The notes beneath the pieces were generated by a model. That model was given only the letters and a program-made list of their open reading frames with translations. It searched no databases and had not been told where the DNA came from. A program made the translations under genes and the position numbers. A stretch of 64,000 nt of DNA. Origin: Caballeronia terrestris. Its GTDB lineage: Bacteria > Pseudomonadota > Gammaproteobacteria > Burkholderiales > Burkholderiaceae. Positions 1 to 7,994 of the stretch are shown one piece after another. Positions within the stretch are counted from its first letter, which is position 1. Each line of letters begins with the position of its first letter. The stretch covers positions 160,570-224,569 of the forward strand of contig NZ_FCOL02000006.1 of NCBI RefSeq assembly GCF_001544515.1, in the 5' to 3' direction.

Positions 1-53
1 GGCACGTACTCAAGCGTTTTCATAGCGAGCTCTTCAAGGCGGCAATTCCGAAC

Positions 54-890
54 ATGTCTGACCGATCGATTATAGACTGGCCCGCCTGGACCGGCTCCGC
101 GCCCGGACGCTATGTCCTCGACTGGGAGCAGGCGCAGCTCGATCGCGTGGTGTCCGACATCTTCGGCTACCACGCGCTGCAACTCGGCATGCCGCAGCTC
201 GACGCGCTGCGCGAAAACCGGATGACGGGCCGCGCGATCGTCCTCGATCCCGCGAGCGGCGCCAGCGCGCCCTATATGTATCCGCCGGCGAATCCACGGC
301 CGGGCGTCGCGTCGCTGCCGTCGGCCAGTCGCGGCTTGCACGCGCCAGCGGGACGCAGCACCGTCTGGTGCGACCTGCTCGATCTGCCGTTCGAGGCGCA
401 GAGCGTCGATCTGCTCGTGCTGCCGCACACGCTCGAGTTTACGAGCGATCCGCATCGTTTGCTGCGCGAAGCCGAACGGGTGCTGATGCCCGAAGGGCAA
501 TTGATCATCCTCGGCTTCAATTCGCTGAGCCTCTGGGGCGCGCGGCAATCGTTCGGGAAGGTGGCTGGACGGCCGTTCGTGCCAGATGCGCACGACATGA
601 TCGCGTTCACGCGGATCAAGGACTGGATCAAGCTGCTCGGATTCGACCTTGAACGCGGGCGTTTCGGCTGCTATCGTCCGCCGCTCGTCGCTGAAAAATG
701 GCTGCAACGCTATCAGTTCATGGAAGCGGCCGGCGACCGCTGGTGGCCGATCTTCGGCGCCGCCTACATGATCACGGCGATCAAGCGCGTGCGCGGCATG
801 CGTCTGATCGGCCCGCGCAAGCTGAAAAAACCCGCACTCGCGCCGGGGCTCGCTCCGGTCGCGGCACCGCACACTCGTAACGAGCATTGA
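54..890 (+). CDS. class I SAM-dependent methyltransferase-like protein
   Basis: The 278-residue protein resembles Methyltransf_11-type class I methyltransferases in its middle: around residues 120-155 it has the usual strand and helix pattern ending in [22 protein letters not shown], then a G-rich strand. The first SAM-binding motif is not canonical; where a GxGxG loop is expected there is [12 protein letters not shown] (about residues 62-73). The substrate is unknown. The stop TGA (888-890) shares one base with the ATG of rnhA, so translation of the two is probably coupled. The same order (methyltransferase, rnhA, dnaQ) is familiar in Burkholderiaceae. The start is the first ATG; only 53 bp of upstream sequence is available. 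Catalytic activity is inferred. Confidence 0.75.
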   Translation: MSDRSIIDWPAWTGSAPGRYVLDWEQAQLDRVVSDIFGYHALQLGMPQLDALRENRMTGRAIVLDPASGASAPYMYPPANPRPGVASLPSASRGLHAPAGRSTVWCDLLDLPFEAQSVDLLVLPHTLEFTSDPHRLLREAERVLMPEGQLIILGFNSLSLWGARQSFGKVAGRPFVPDAHDMIAFTRIKDWIKLLGFDLERGRFGCYRPPLVAEKWLQRYQFMEAAGDRWWPIFGAAYMITAIKRVRGMRLIGPRKLKKPALAPGLAPVAAPHTRNEH

Positions 891-1345
891 TGACTCCAGA
901 CTCCGCAAAGGTAATCGACATTTATACCGACGGCGCCTGCAAGGGAAATCCCGGCCCCGGTGGCTGGGGCGCCCTGCTGCGCTTCGGCACGCAGGAAAAG
1001 GAATTGTTTGGCGGCGAGGCCGCCACCACGAACAACCGCATGGAACTGATGGCCGTGATCGCCGCGCTCGAAGCGCTGAAGCGGCCGGTCCACGCAGTGA
1101 TCCATACCGATTCGCAATATGTGCAAAAAGGCATCAGCGAATGGATTCACGGCTGGAAGAAGAAGAACTGGATGACGGCCGCGAAGACGCCCGTCAAGAA
1201 TGCCGATCTCTGGAAGCGGCTCGACGCGCTCGTCGTGCAGCATCAGATCGAATGGCGCTGGGTCAAGGGCCACGCCGGCCACCCGGAAAACGAACGCGCC
1301 GATGCGCTCGCTAATCGCGGCGTGACATCGCTCGCCGACAGCTAA
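890..1345 (+). CDS. rnhA: ribonuclease HI
   Basis: Cleaves the RNA strand of RNA-DNA hybrids in the cytoplasm (primer and R-loop removal). The 151-residue length is normal for the family. All four acidic active-site residues are present: Asp in [15 protein letters not shown], Glu in [10 protein letters not shown], Asp in [11 protein letters not shown] and Asp in NERADALAN. The basic protrusion [11 protein letters not shown] is also present. I chose the ATG at 890 rather than the TTG one codon upstream because ATG overlaps the stop of the preceding gene (TGATG), a normal coupling arrangement. dnaQ follows 15 bp downstream, so the three genes are likely one transcript. Confidence 0.97.
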   Translation: MTPDSAKVIDIYTDGACKGNPGPGGWGALLRFGTQEKELFGGEAATTNNRMELMAVIAALEALKRPVHAVIHTDSQYVQKGISEWIHGWKKKNWMTAAKTPVKNADLWKRLDALVVQHQIEWRWVKGHAGHPENERADALANRGVTSLADS

Positions 1346-1360
1346 CCAATTGATAAGCCA

Positions 1361-2095
1361 ATGCGCCAACTCGTACTCGATACCGAAACCACCGGCCTCA
1401 ATGCCCGCACGGGCGATCGCATCATCGAAATCGGCTGCGTCGAGCTGATCAATCGACGGCTCACCGGCAACAACCTGCACTTTTACGTCAACCCGGGCCG
1501 CGACAGCGATCCGGGCGCGCTCGCCGTGCACGGCCTGACGACCGAATTCCTGAGCGACAAGCCGAAGTTCGCGGAAATCGCTGCCGAACTGCGCGAATTT
1601 CTCGCGGACGCCGAGCTGATCATTCATAACGCGCCGTTCGACATTGGCTTTCTGGACGTCGAATTCGGGCTGCTCGGGATGCCGCGCGTGACGGAGTGCT
1701 GCGGCGGCGTGATCGACACGCTCGTGCAGGCGAAGCAGATGTTCCCCGGCAAACGCAATTCGCTCGACGCGCTATGCGACCGCTTTGACGTGAGCAACGC
1801 GCACCGCACGCTGCACGGCGCGTTGCTCGACTCGGAGTTGCTCGCGGAAGTTTATCTGGCGATGACGCGCGGCCAGGAAAGTCTCGTCATCGACATGCTC
1901 GGCGACGTGCCGGCGGCGGGCACGACGCTTTCGCCCCGTATCGCGCTCGATAATCTCGTCTTGCTGGTGATCACGGCATCGGCCGAGGAGCTGAGCGCCC
2001 ACGACTCCGTGCTCAACGATCTCGATAAAGCCGTCAAAGGCACGAGCGTGTGGCGCACGGAACCGGTGGTGGAAAATGCCGAGGCAGCCGCATAA
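1361..2095 (+). CDS. dnaQ: DNA polymerase III epsilon subunit (3'-5' proofreading exonuclease)
   Basis: Proofreading exonuclease of the replicative polymerase. The DEDDh exonuclease motifs are all visible: ExoI VLDTETTGL near the N-terminus, ExoII HNAPFDIGFLD around residue 90, and ExoIII AHRTLHGALLDSELLAEVY around residues 147-165 with the catalytic His and Asp. The C-terminal tail, about 60 residues, would bind the alpha subunit. At 244 residues it matches E. coli DnaQ (243). The start is an ATG 15 bp after rnhA. rnhA and dnaQ are divergent in E. coli but co-directional here, as in other Burkholderiales. Confidence 0.96.
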   Translation: MRQLVLDTETTGLNARTGDRIIEIGCVELINRRLTGNNLHFYVNPGRDSDPGALAVHGLTTEFLSDKPKFAEIAAELREFLADAELIIHNAPFDIGFLDVEFGLLGMPRVTECCGGVIDTLVQAKQMFPGKRNSLDALCDRFDVSNAHRTLHGALLDSELLAEVYLAMTRGQESLVIDMLGDVPAAGTTLSPRIALDNLVLLVITASAEELSAHDSVLNDLDKAVKGTSVWRTEPVVENAEAAA

Positions 2096-2121
2096 ATTCG
2101 TGCAATGCTCTAAACAATCGC

Positions 2122-2150
2122 TTTACGAAGTCGGATATCTCTGACATAAT
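2122..2150 (+). promoter_or_regulatory. sigma-70-type promoter of tRNA-Val
   Basis: A TTTACG -35 box (2122-2127) and a CATAAT -10 box (2145-2150) are separated by 17 bp and lie 12 bp upstream of the mature tRNA 5' end. The boxes are near consensus, not perfect. Confidence 0.55.
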
Positions 2151-2161
2151 TTCGCTTCTTC

Positions 2162-2236
2162 GGGTGGTTAGCTCAGCGGTAGAGCACTGCCTTCACACGG
2201 CAGGGGTCACTGGTTCGATCCCAGTACTACCCACCA
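2162..2236 (+). tRNA. tRNA-Val (anticodon CAC)
   Basis: A complete cloverleaf. The acceptor GGGTGGT pairs with ACTACCC with one G-U pair. The anticodon stem CTGCC/GGCAG encloses loop TTCACAC, giving anticodon CAC (2194-2196). The T stem is ACTGG/CCAGT around TTCGATC. CCA is encoded at the 3' end. It decodes GTG. Confidence 0.97.
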
Positions 2237-2249
2237 GATGCAAAGGGAA

Positions 2250-2280
2250 GGGCTCAGGTTTAACGACCTGGGCCCTTTTT
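2250..2280 (+). terminator. Rho-independent terminator after tRNA-Val
   Basis: A 10-bp GC-rich stem (GGGCTCAGGT / ACCTGGGCCC, one G-U pair) with a 6-nt loop is followed directly by TTTTT. Confidence 0.9.
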
Positions 2281-2339
2281 CTTTGCGTTCGCGCTATGAG
2301 TGCTGCCCCACTCGATGTCATACCAAACAGAGGCGTTTC

Positions 2340-2610
2340 TCAAGAATGAGCAGGCGCAGCAATGATCTTCAAACCAAGCGCATGAAATAACTTCGTTACG
2401 GTCTCATAGCGCGGCGCCAACGTCTTGTACACGCTTTCCCTTTCCAGCCTGCAGCGGCGGTCACTTTCGCCATGCCGCGCGCTTTTGCTACGTCGGCAAT
2501 CGCGGCAAGAAGCAATTCCTGATCATCTTCTTCCAGAACGGATTGATGTAGCCAGCAATCATGTCCTCGCTGTCGAGGTGATCAGCCGCGTTGAAGGTTG
2601 ATGTTTTCAT
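2340..2610 (-). pseudogene. broken HigA/HI1420-family addiction-module antitoxin
   Basis: Read from the ATG at 2610, the strand gives MKTSTFNAADHLDSEDMIAGYIN and then leaves frame. The next frame continues VLEEDDQELLLAAIADVAKA and RGMAKVTAAAG; a third frame gives VYKTLAPRYETVTKLFHALG, then LKIIAAPAHS and a TGA at 2340-2342. Joined, the pieces make about 90 residues that match the HI1420-type putative addiction-module antidote family, a HigA-like helix-turn-helix protein. Both breaks look like single-base losses, near 2540/2541 (AATCCGTT where AATGCCGTT is expected) and near 2446/2447. No toxin gene sits upstream: only 23 bp separate the start from the stop of the DUF2214 gene. Either the gene decayed after losing its toxin, or the assembly has two base errors here. 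Confidence 0.78.
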
Positions 2611-2633
2611 GATTGATTGACCTTGCGATATTC

Positions 2634-3107
2634 CTACCCCGCCCAAACCCCCCGCGCCATCCCGCTCGCCGCAACCACCATCACGATCACCAGCCCCGCT
2701 TCCAGATCGCTCATCCACGCAAACCGCCGCGCGCGCCCCAGATCGATCGACCCGCCGTGGCCCGCCGCGACGCGCCAGCGGATCAGCGCCATCATCGGCG
2801 AGATTTCGATCGCGACGATCAGCACCAGCGCCGTCATCTTGAGATGGAACAGCGGCTCATGCAGGTAGTAAGAACCGCCCTTTTCGAAGCCGCTGAAAGC
2901 GCGCATCAAGCCGGTGATCAGGAGAAAAAGCGCCGTGACGCCCCACATGCTGTCGGCGCGAAACACGTCGCGCAGAACCACTGCGTTCGCGTGCACCGAA
3001 TTCGACGCATCGAGCCGACGCAACGCGCGCGCTCGCGCCAGCACCGACGCCAGCGCGAAACCGAATGCGAGCAGATGAATCGCCGCGAGCAACCAACGTA
3101 TCAGCAT
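2634..3107 (-). CDS. DUF2214-like integral membrane protein
   Basis: A 157-residue hydrophobic protein with about four membrane segments: LIRWLLAAIHLLAFGFALASV at the N-terminus, GVTALFLLITGLMRAF near residue 60, LFHLKMTALVLIVAIEI near residue 90, and AGLVIVMVVAASGMARGV at the C-terminus. Sequence style and length suggest the DUF2214 family, which has no defined function. I set the start at the ATG at 3107 because GGAGGAAAGC precedes it directly. The open frame extends about 109 codons further upstream, but that part is arginine-rich and reads as an antisense shadow of the next gene. The gene lies 61 bp after that gene, so they may be co-transcribed. Confidence 0.72.
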   Translation of the reverse strand: MLIRWLLAAIHLLAFGFALASVLARARALRRLDASNSVHANAVVLRDVFRADSMWGVTALFLLITGLMRAFSGFEKGGSYYLHEPLFHLKMTALVLIVAIEISPMMALIRWRVAAGHGGSIDLGRARRFAWMSDLEAGLVIVMVVAASGMARGVWAG

Positions 3108-3168
3108 GCTTTCCTCCCTGCGTTCGACAAGAAAGACGTGGACTGCGTGACTACGCGAAACGACGAAG

Positions 3169-4128
3169 CTAGGCGACCCGCCCGCCGTCGAAAGTGATGA
3201 GCGGCACCGTCGACGCACCCGCATCGACCTGTCGCAGCGTGCTGTCGAGCGCGCGCGCTGCGCTCCGATCGCCCTCGGTGACGAGCGGCGCGCGGAATAC
3301 AGTCGTGCGATTGTGCCCGGCTGCGGCCGGCGAATCCCACAACAATTCCATCTTCGGTCGATTCGGGAACCAGCCCCGCCAGCCGCGCCGCCGCGCAGGC
3401 GCAAGCGACGGCGCAGGCACGGCATGAACCGCATCGCCAGACGGCGGCCACTTCACCGACAACTCCCGCGCGTCATACTGCCCGAGCTTGCGGCTCTCGA
3501 CCCAGACGACGGCGGTGCGCGTCAGCGGATCGAGCGAAATCGCGTACCGGCCGATCGCGAAGCGCCGCGCCGCGATATTCGTGCGCCACAGCGCGCGCGG
3601 CCGGCAGATCCACATCACGACCGCATACAGCGCGGGCGCCACAGCAAGCCAGCCGTTCGACTCGCCGAGCGCATGCGCCGCGCGCCGCCAGCCGGCCTGC
3701 CAGGTGAACAATCCGACCGAAAACACCGCGAACCCAAAGCTAAGCAGCGCAAGAAACCGCAGGGCCTGCCGAAGCCACTGCGGCAGCGGATGCAGCGGCC
3801 GATCGGCACGGGCTCGCGCGCCGGGCACAAAAATCAGCAGGAAAAGCAACACGAGATTGACGCAGGCCCAAGGCGAAGAAGTCATCGCGCGCACTGACGA
3901 CAGATACCCCATCTGCGACATCGAAAAGATCCAGCGCGCGGCGAGCACCAGTCCGATTGCCCGCAGCGCGAAGACGGTGCCGGCGCCCGGTGCCGGGCTC
4001 GCGCTGGTGTGCTTCGTTCTCGCCAAAACATTCGCTCCTGTCCACGATTCATGCGGACCGCGCGTCCGATGCGCGGCAATCGGCCGTCGAAAAGGACGAT
4101 CCGGCCCGCTTTGCGCGAGCCCGGACAT
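3169..4128 (-). CDS. hypothetical membrane protein
   Basis: I do not recognise the family. The 319-residue frame has two hydrophobic stretches near residues 55-70 and 90-105 (ACVNLVLLFLLIFVPG), further membrane segments around 125-145 (ALRFLALLSFGFAVFSVGLF) and 160-172, and then a soluble C-terminal half of about 150 residues with a strand-rich character (RYAISLDPLTRTAVVWVESR). That layout suggests a membrane-anchored domain facing the cytoplasm. The start is uncertain: the first ATG at 4128 has no clear ribosome-binding site, and several internal Met or Leu codons could serve. The DUF2214 gene follows 61 bp downstream. Confidence 0.55.
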   Translation of the reverse strand: MSGLAQSGPDRPFRRPIAAHRTRGPHESWTGANVLARTKHTSASPAPGAGTVFALRAIGLVLAARWIFSMSQMGYLSSVRAMTSSPWACVNLVLLFLLIFVPGARARADRPLHPLPQWLRQALRFLALLSFGFAVFSVGLFTWQAGWRRAAHALGESNGWLAVAPALYAVVMWICRPRALWRTNIAARRFAIGRYAISLDPLTRTAVVWVESRKLGQYDARELSVKWPPSGDAVHAVPAPSLAPARRRGWRGWFPNRPKMELLWDSPAAAGHNRTTVFRAPLVTEGDRSAARALDSTLRQVDAGASTVPLITFDGGRVA

Positions 4129-4204
4129 TATATGAAGATTGCCGCGTCAACTTTCGATTTCGTGCGCGCACGCGGTATTCCGCACGCAAAGCGTCCGATT
4201 GTGA

Positions 4205-4240
4205 CAACGCCCCGTGCGCCAGACGGCGCACGGGGCGTTG
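4205..4240. terminator. perfect 16-bp hairpin downstream of the GT4 gene
   Basis: A 16-bp perfect stem, CAACGCCCCGTGCGCC with its complement, encloses an AGAC loop. It lies just past the stop of the minus-strand glycosyltransferase gene. There is no good T-run on either side, so it may act as a transcript-stabilising or weak bidirectional terminator hairpin rather than a classical intrinsic terminator. Confidence 0.6.
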
Positions 4241-4262
4241 TTGCGGTCAATGCACCCAGCTT

Positions 4263-5327
4263 TTACTTCGCGTTGACTTCGCGCAGCACGGTACGGCGCT
4301 TCTGGCGCAGCAACTCTTCATACGACTGGACATAGCGCCCGGCCATGACCTTCGACGAGAAGCGCGTTTCGAACGCCTTGCGCACCTTGGCGCGCGACAG
4401 CGTGTCGAGGCGCTTGACCGCCGCGATCGCGCTCAGTTCGTCCTCGACCACAAAACCCGACACACCGTTCTCGATCACTTCCGGCACCGAACCGCGATTA
4501 AACGCGATCACCGGCGTGCCGCAAGCCATCGCCTCGATCATCACCAGGCCGAACGGCTCCGGCCAGTCGATCGGGAACAGCAGCGCGTGCGCGTTGCCGA
4601 GGAATTCAGTCTTCTGCTGCTCGTTGATCTCGCCGATGTATTCGACGTGCGGAAGTGCGAACAGCGGTTTGATGTGCTCTTCGTAATAGGCGCGGTCGGC
4701 CTTGTCGAGCTTCGCCGCGATCTTGATCTTCATGCCCGCCGCTTGCGCGATGCGGATCGCGCGGTCGACGCGCTTTTCCGGCGAAATGCGGCCGAGGAAT
4801 GCGAGATAGCCCGGTTCGACGTTCGGAATCGGGTTCAGCAGGTTTTCCGGCAGGCCGTGATACACGGTCGACAGCCAGTTTGCCTGCGGCAGCGGCTGGC
4901 GCTGGTTGTCCGAGATCGAGACGACCGGCACGTCGCTGAACGTGTTGAAGATCGGCTGCAATTCGGGCAGGTCCAGACGGCCGTGGAGCGTCGTCAGGAA
5001 CGGCACCGGCTGGCGCGCGAAGAGCGAGAACGGGTAGTAGTCGATGTGGAAATGCAGCACGTCGAATTCGTCGGCGCGGCGGCGGACTTCTTCGAGCAGC
5101 AGCATGTGCGGCGCCATCGTGTCGCGGATGGTCGGGTCGAGGCGCAGCGCCTGCGGCCAGAACGCTTCGAGCTTGGCCGACGTTTGCGAATCACCGCTCG
5201 CGAAGAGCGTGACGTCATGTCCGGCGTCGACCAGGGCCTCGGTCAGGTAGGACACCACGCGTTCCGTGCCGCCATACAGCTTCGGCGGAACAGCTTCATG
5301 AAGGGGCGCGATTTGAGCGATTCGCAT
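4263..5327 (-). CDS. GT4-family glycosyltransferase
   Basis: A 354-residue retaining GT-B glycosyltransferase. The N-terminal Rossmann domain begins MRIAQIAPLHEAVPPKLYGG, with the glycine-rich loop GGTERVV. The C-terminal domain has the sugar-nucleotide-binding E-x7-E motif EPFGLVMIEAMACGTPVIAF followed by GSVPEVIENG. The acceptor and donor cannot be read from sequence; related solitary genes are often linked to exopolysaccharide or lipid glycosylation, which is only an inference here. A clear AGGAG lies 8 bp before the ATG. No neighbouring sugar gene is present, so the gene stands alone between a hairpin and a long non-coding region. Confidence 0.88.
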   Translation of the reverse strand: MRIAQIAPLHEAVPPKLYGGTERVVSYLTEALVDAGHDVTLFASGDSQTSAKLEAFWPQALRLDPTIRDTMAPHMLLLEEVRRRADEFDVLHFHIDYYPFSLFARQPVPFLTTLHGRLDLPELQPIFNTFSDVPVVSISDNQRQPLPQANWLSTVYHGLPENLLNPIPNVEPGYLAFLGRISPEKRVDRAIRIAQAAGMKIKIAAKLDKADRAYYEEHIKPLFALPHVEYIGEINEQQKTEFLGNAHALLFPIDWPEPFGLVMIEAMACGTPVIAFNRGSVPEVIENGVSGFVVEDELSAIAAVKRLDTLSRAKVRKAFETRFSSKVMAGRYVQSYEELLRQKRRTVLREVNAK

Positions 5328-6139
5328 ATCGGAAACTCCTAATAAAAATTCAGGCTAAGTACTACGTGTCGTGTCGAAGTATCGGAAGCGAATCGCTCGG
5401 CTCGGGCGGAAGTTCACGCTGAAAAACAGCGGTGTGTCTGTTGCTCGAGTGAAAAAGCGTGGGCTCGCTGATCACCAGGTTTCGTGCGGATTGGCTGACT
5501 AGAGCAAGTTCGATTCCATCTCTAAATTCGCCGCGCACCTGCAATAAACGCGCAAGTGACGGGCGGGTTGACCGGAACCTACAGAAACCTGTCAAAAAAT
5601 CTAGGTGGAAACCCGACGCGAAGTATGGAGCTTTTTACACGGCTATCGCGTACCCATTTCAACTTATTTACCTTGTTACAAAGGGGAAACACTTTGCAAA
5701 CCCCTGTTTATTAAGGCTGTTCTACATTGGAGGACGAATGTTCGCGTGGGCGGCGGGCCGCAGGCCTCTCGCCCTCACCTCCTCTCTCGACGCGCCGGTC
5801 CGGCAACCGGCAGCGGGCCCGCGTTGTGCTGCGTCGCTCGATCGATGATGCCTCTTTGCTTCACGACTGCCCGTTCGCGAGTCGCTGCATGCGGTGCCGC
5901 AATCCGACCCGCATTGCTTACAATGCCGCGCGCGCCGAGGGCCGCGGGCATCGCGTTTCACAGCCGGCGGGACGCGAAAGCATCGCAACACGGCGATTTG
6001 GCCGCTTCGACCCATCTCATAACTGGCTACAATTCAGCCAGGGATCGCATGCCGGCGCCGCGCCGCTTTTTCACGACGATGGCGACACCAGACTCAGGCG
6101 CACTACGAGCTCAACCGATCTACGACCAAAAACGACCAA
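5328..6139. other. 812-bp region without a supported gene
   Basis: This divergent intergenic region lies between the GT4 gene (minus) and the ABC exporter (plus). The part from about 5560 to 5720 is visibly richer in A+T than its surroundings and holds runs such as TTACAAAGGGGAAACA and the inverted pair AGGGG/CCCCT near 5680-5705. Short open frames exist on both strands but lack family resemblance, consistent codon usage or a ribosome-binding site. It probably holds the promoters and leaders of both flanking genes; a small RNA is possible but unproven. Confidence 0.5.
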
Positions 6140-7957
6140 TTGGACCAACTCACCGTCTCCCAACGTAACGCGCACAACGAAAAGCTGGCGAGCTATGCGC
6201 ATCGTCCGCTGGCGTTCCTGCTCCGTTACATCCGCCGTCATCCGATCGCCCACGCCACGGTTCTCACGAGCGTGTTCCTTGCGGTCGGTTGCGCCCTCGC
6301 CTCGCAGTACGCGATCAAGCACCTGATCGACGTCCTCGGCCAGGGCCGCGGACATCCGGGCCCCCTGTGGGGCGCATTCATGATCCTGGTCGGGCTGATC
6401 GCCGCCGACAACATGCTGTGGCGCGTGGGCGGCTGGGTCGGCGCACACGCGTTCGTCACGGTGACGGGCGACTTGCGGCGCGACCTTTTCCAGTACCTGA
6501 GCGGCCACTCGCCGACCTACTTCTCCGAGAAGCAGCCGGGGATGCTCGCAAGCCGGATCACCGCGACGTCGAACGCGATCTACACGTCTGAAAACGTCAT
6601 GGCGTGGAATGTCCTCCCGCCGTGCATCGCGGTGTTCGGCGCGATCGTGATGATCACGAGCGTCAACCCGCTGATGGCGGCTGGCCTGATGACCGCCTCC
6701 GCGATCCTCGCGTTAATCCTCTACCGGCTCGCCAAACGCGGCTCGGCGCGGCACCACAATTTTGCGTCGAAGGCGGCGTCGGTCGATGGCGAACTCGTCG
6801 ACGTGATCGGCAACATGGCGCTCGTGCGCGCCTTCGGCATGACGTTCCGCGAGCAAAAGCGCTTCGGCTCGACGGTCAAGGCCGAAATGGTCGCGCGCCA
6901 GCAGAGCCTGCTGTATCTCGAAAAGCTGCGGCTGTTCCACGCGGTCGTGACGGCGATTCTGTCGGCGGGGCTGCTCGGCTGGGCGCTGTGGCTGTGGTCG
7001 CTGGGCCGCGCTACTTCGGGCGACATCGTGCTCGTCAGCTCGCTCGGTTTCACGATTCTGCACGGCACGCGCGATCTGGCCGTCGCACTCGTCGACGTAA
7101 CACAGCACGTCGCGCGGCTGTCGGAGGCCGTTCAGACGCTGCTCGAGCCGCACGGCATGCCGGACCGGTCGGATGCGACCGAGCTCGTGCCGCAGGGCGG
7201 GCGCGTCGATTTCGAGGGCGTGACGTTCGCGTATCCGCGCCGCCGGCCGATTCTCGACAACTTCCACCTGCACATCGAGCCGGGCCAGCGCGTCGGACTG
7301 ATCGGCAAGTCGGGGGCGGGCAAATCGACCGTGCTCGCGCTGCTGCAGCGTTTCTACGAGCCGCAGGGCGGCGTGATCCGGGTCGACGGGCAGGATATTT
7401 CGTCGATCACGCAGGACAGCCTGCGCCAGTCGATCGCGCTCGTGCCGCAGGATATTTCTCTCTTTCACCGCACGGTCTACGAGAACATCGCGTACGGGCG
7501 GCCGGAAGCGAGCCGCGAGGAAGTGCTCGCGGCGGCCCGCGAAGCGCGCTGCACCGATTTCATCGAGGCGATGCCGGAAGGTTTCGATACGATCGTCGGC
7601 GACCGGGGCGTGAAGCTCTCGGGCGGACAACGCCAGCGGATCGCGATCGCGCGCGCCATCCTGAAGAACGCGCCGATCCTGCTGCTCGACGAAGCGACTT
7701 CCGCGCTCGACAGTTCGTCGGAGGAAGCGATCCAGCAGGCGCTCGACCGGCTGATGGTCGGCCGCACGGTGGTCGCGATCGCGCACCGGCTGTCGACGCT
7801 GCAGAATTTCGACCGGATCATCGTGATGAGCTCGGGCAAGGTCATCGACGACGGCACGCCGCAGGAATTGCGCGACCGGCCGGGTTTGTATCGCGAATTG
7901 CTGTCGAAGCAGCACGGCAAGCTGCCGGCGGTCGTTGCGCCGACACAGCCCGCTTGA
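6140..7957 (+). CDS. MsbA-like ABC exporter (fused permease and ATPase)
   Basis: A 605-residue half-transporter that would act as a homodimer in the inner membrane. Residues about 25-310 form a six-helix ABC transmembrane domain. The ATPase domain follows: Walker A GLIGKSGAGKSTVLALL, Q-loop VPQDISLF, signature LSGGQRQRIAIARAI, Walker B ILLLDEATSALD and H-loop AIAHRLSTL. The family includes the lipid A flippase MsbA and multidrug exporters; the substrate is not decidable from sequence. The start is a TTG at 6140: no ATG or GTG lies in frame between the upstream stop and the protein's first conserved residues, and the ribosome-binding site is weak. A terminator follows the stop. Confidence 0.9.
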   Translation: MDQLTVSQRNAHNEKLASYAHRPLAFLLRYIRRHPIAHATVLTSVFLAVGCALASQYAIKHLIDVLGQGRGHPGPLWGAFMILVGLIAADNMLWRVGGWVGAHAFVTVTGDLRRDLFQYLSGHSPTYFSEKQPGMLASRITATSNAIYTSENVMAWNVLPPCIAVFGAIVMITSVNPLMAAGLMTASAILALILYRLAKRGSARHHNFASKAASVDGELVDVIGNMALVRAFGMTFREQKRFGSTVKAEMVARQQSLLYLEKLRLFHAVVTAILSAGLLGWALWLWSLGRATSGDIVLVSSLGFTILHGTRDLAVALVDVTQHVARLSEAVQTLLEPHGMPDRSDATELVPQGGRVDFEGVTFAYPRRRPILDNFHLHIEPGQRVGLIGKSGAGKSTVLALLQRFYEPQGGVIRVDGQDISSITQDSLRQSIALVPQDISLFHRTVYENIAYGRPEASREEVLAAAREARCTDFIEAMPEGFDTIVGDRGVKLSGGQRQRIAIARAILKNAPILLLDEATSALDSSSEEAIQQALDRLMVGRTVVAIAHRLSTLQNFDRIIVMSSGKVIDDGTPQELRDRPGLYRELLSKQHGKLPAVVAPTQPA

Positions 7958-7961
7958 CGAG

Positions 7962-7989
7962 AAACGGGGCCTTCAAGGCCCCGTTTTTT
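7962..7989. terminator. bidirectional terminator between the ABC exporter and otsA
   Basis: AAACGGGGCCT pairs with AGGCCCCGTTT around a 3-nt loop and runs into a T-tract. It lies between convergent genes and has A and T flanks suited to both directions. Confidence 0.88.
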
Positions 7990-7994
7990 GCAAC

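Noticed and set aside
2237..2640. tRNA-Val considered as an integration site for a mobile island
   Set aside because: No integrase gene, no repeat of the tRNA 3' end and no boundary further right were visible; only the antitoxin remnant suggests past exchange.
5459..6168. Short open frames in the long gap before the ABC exporter
   Set aside because: No ribosome-binding site, no recognisable family, and frames on several phases at once; reported as non-coding.
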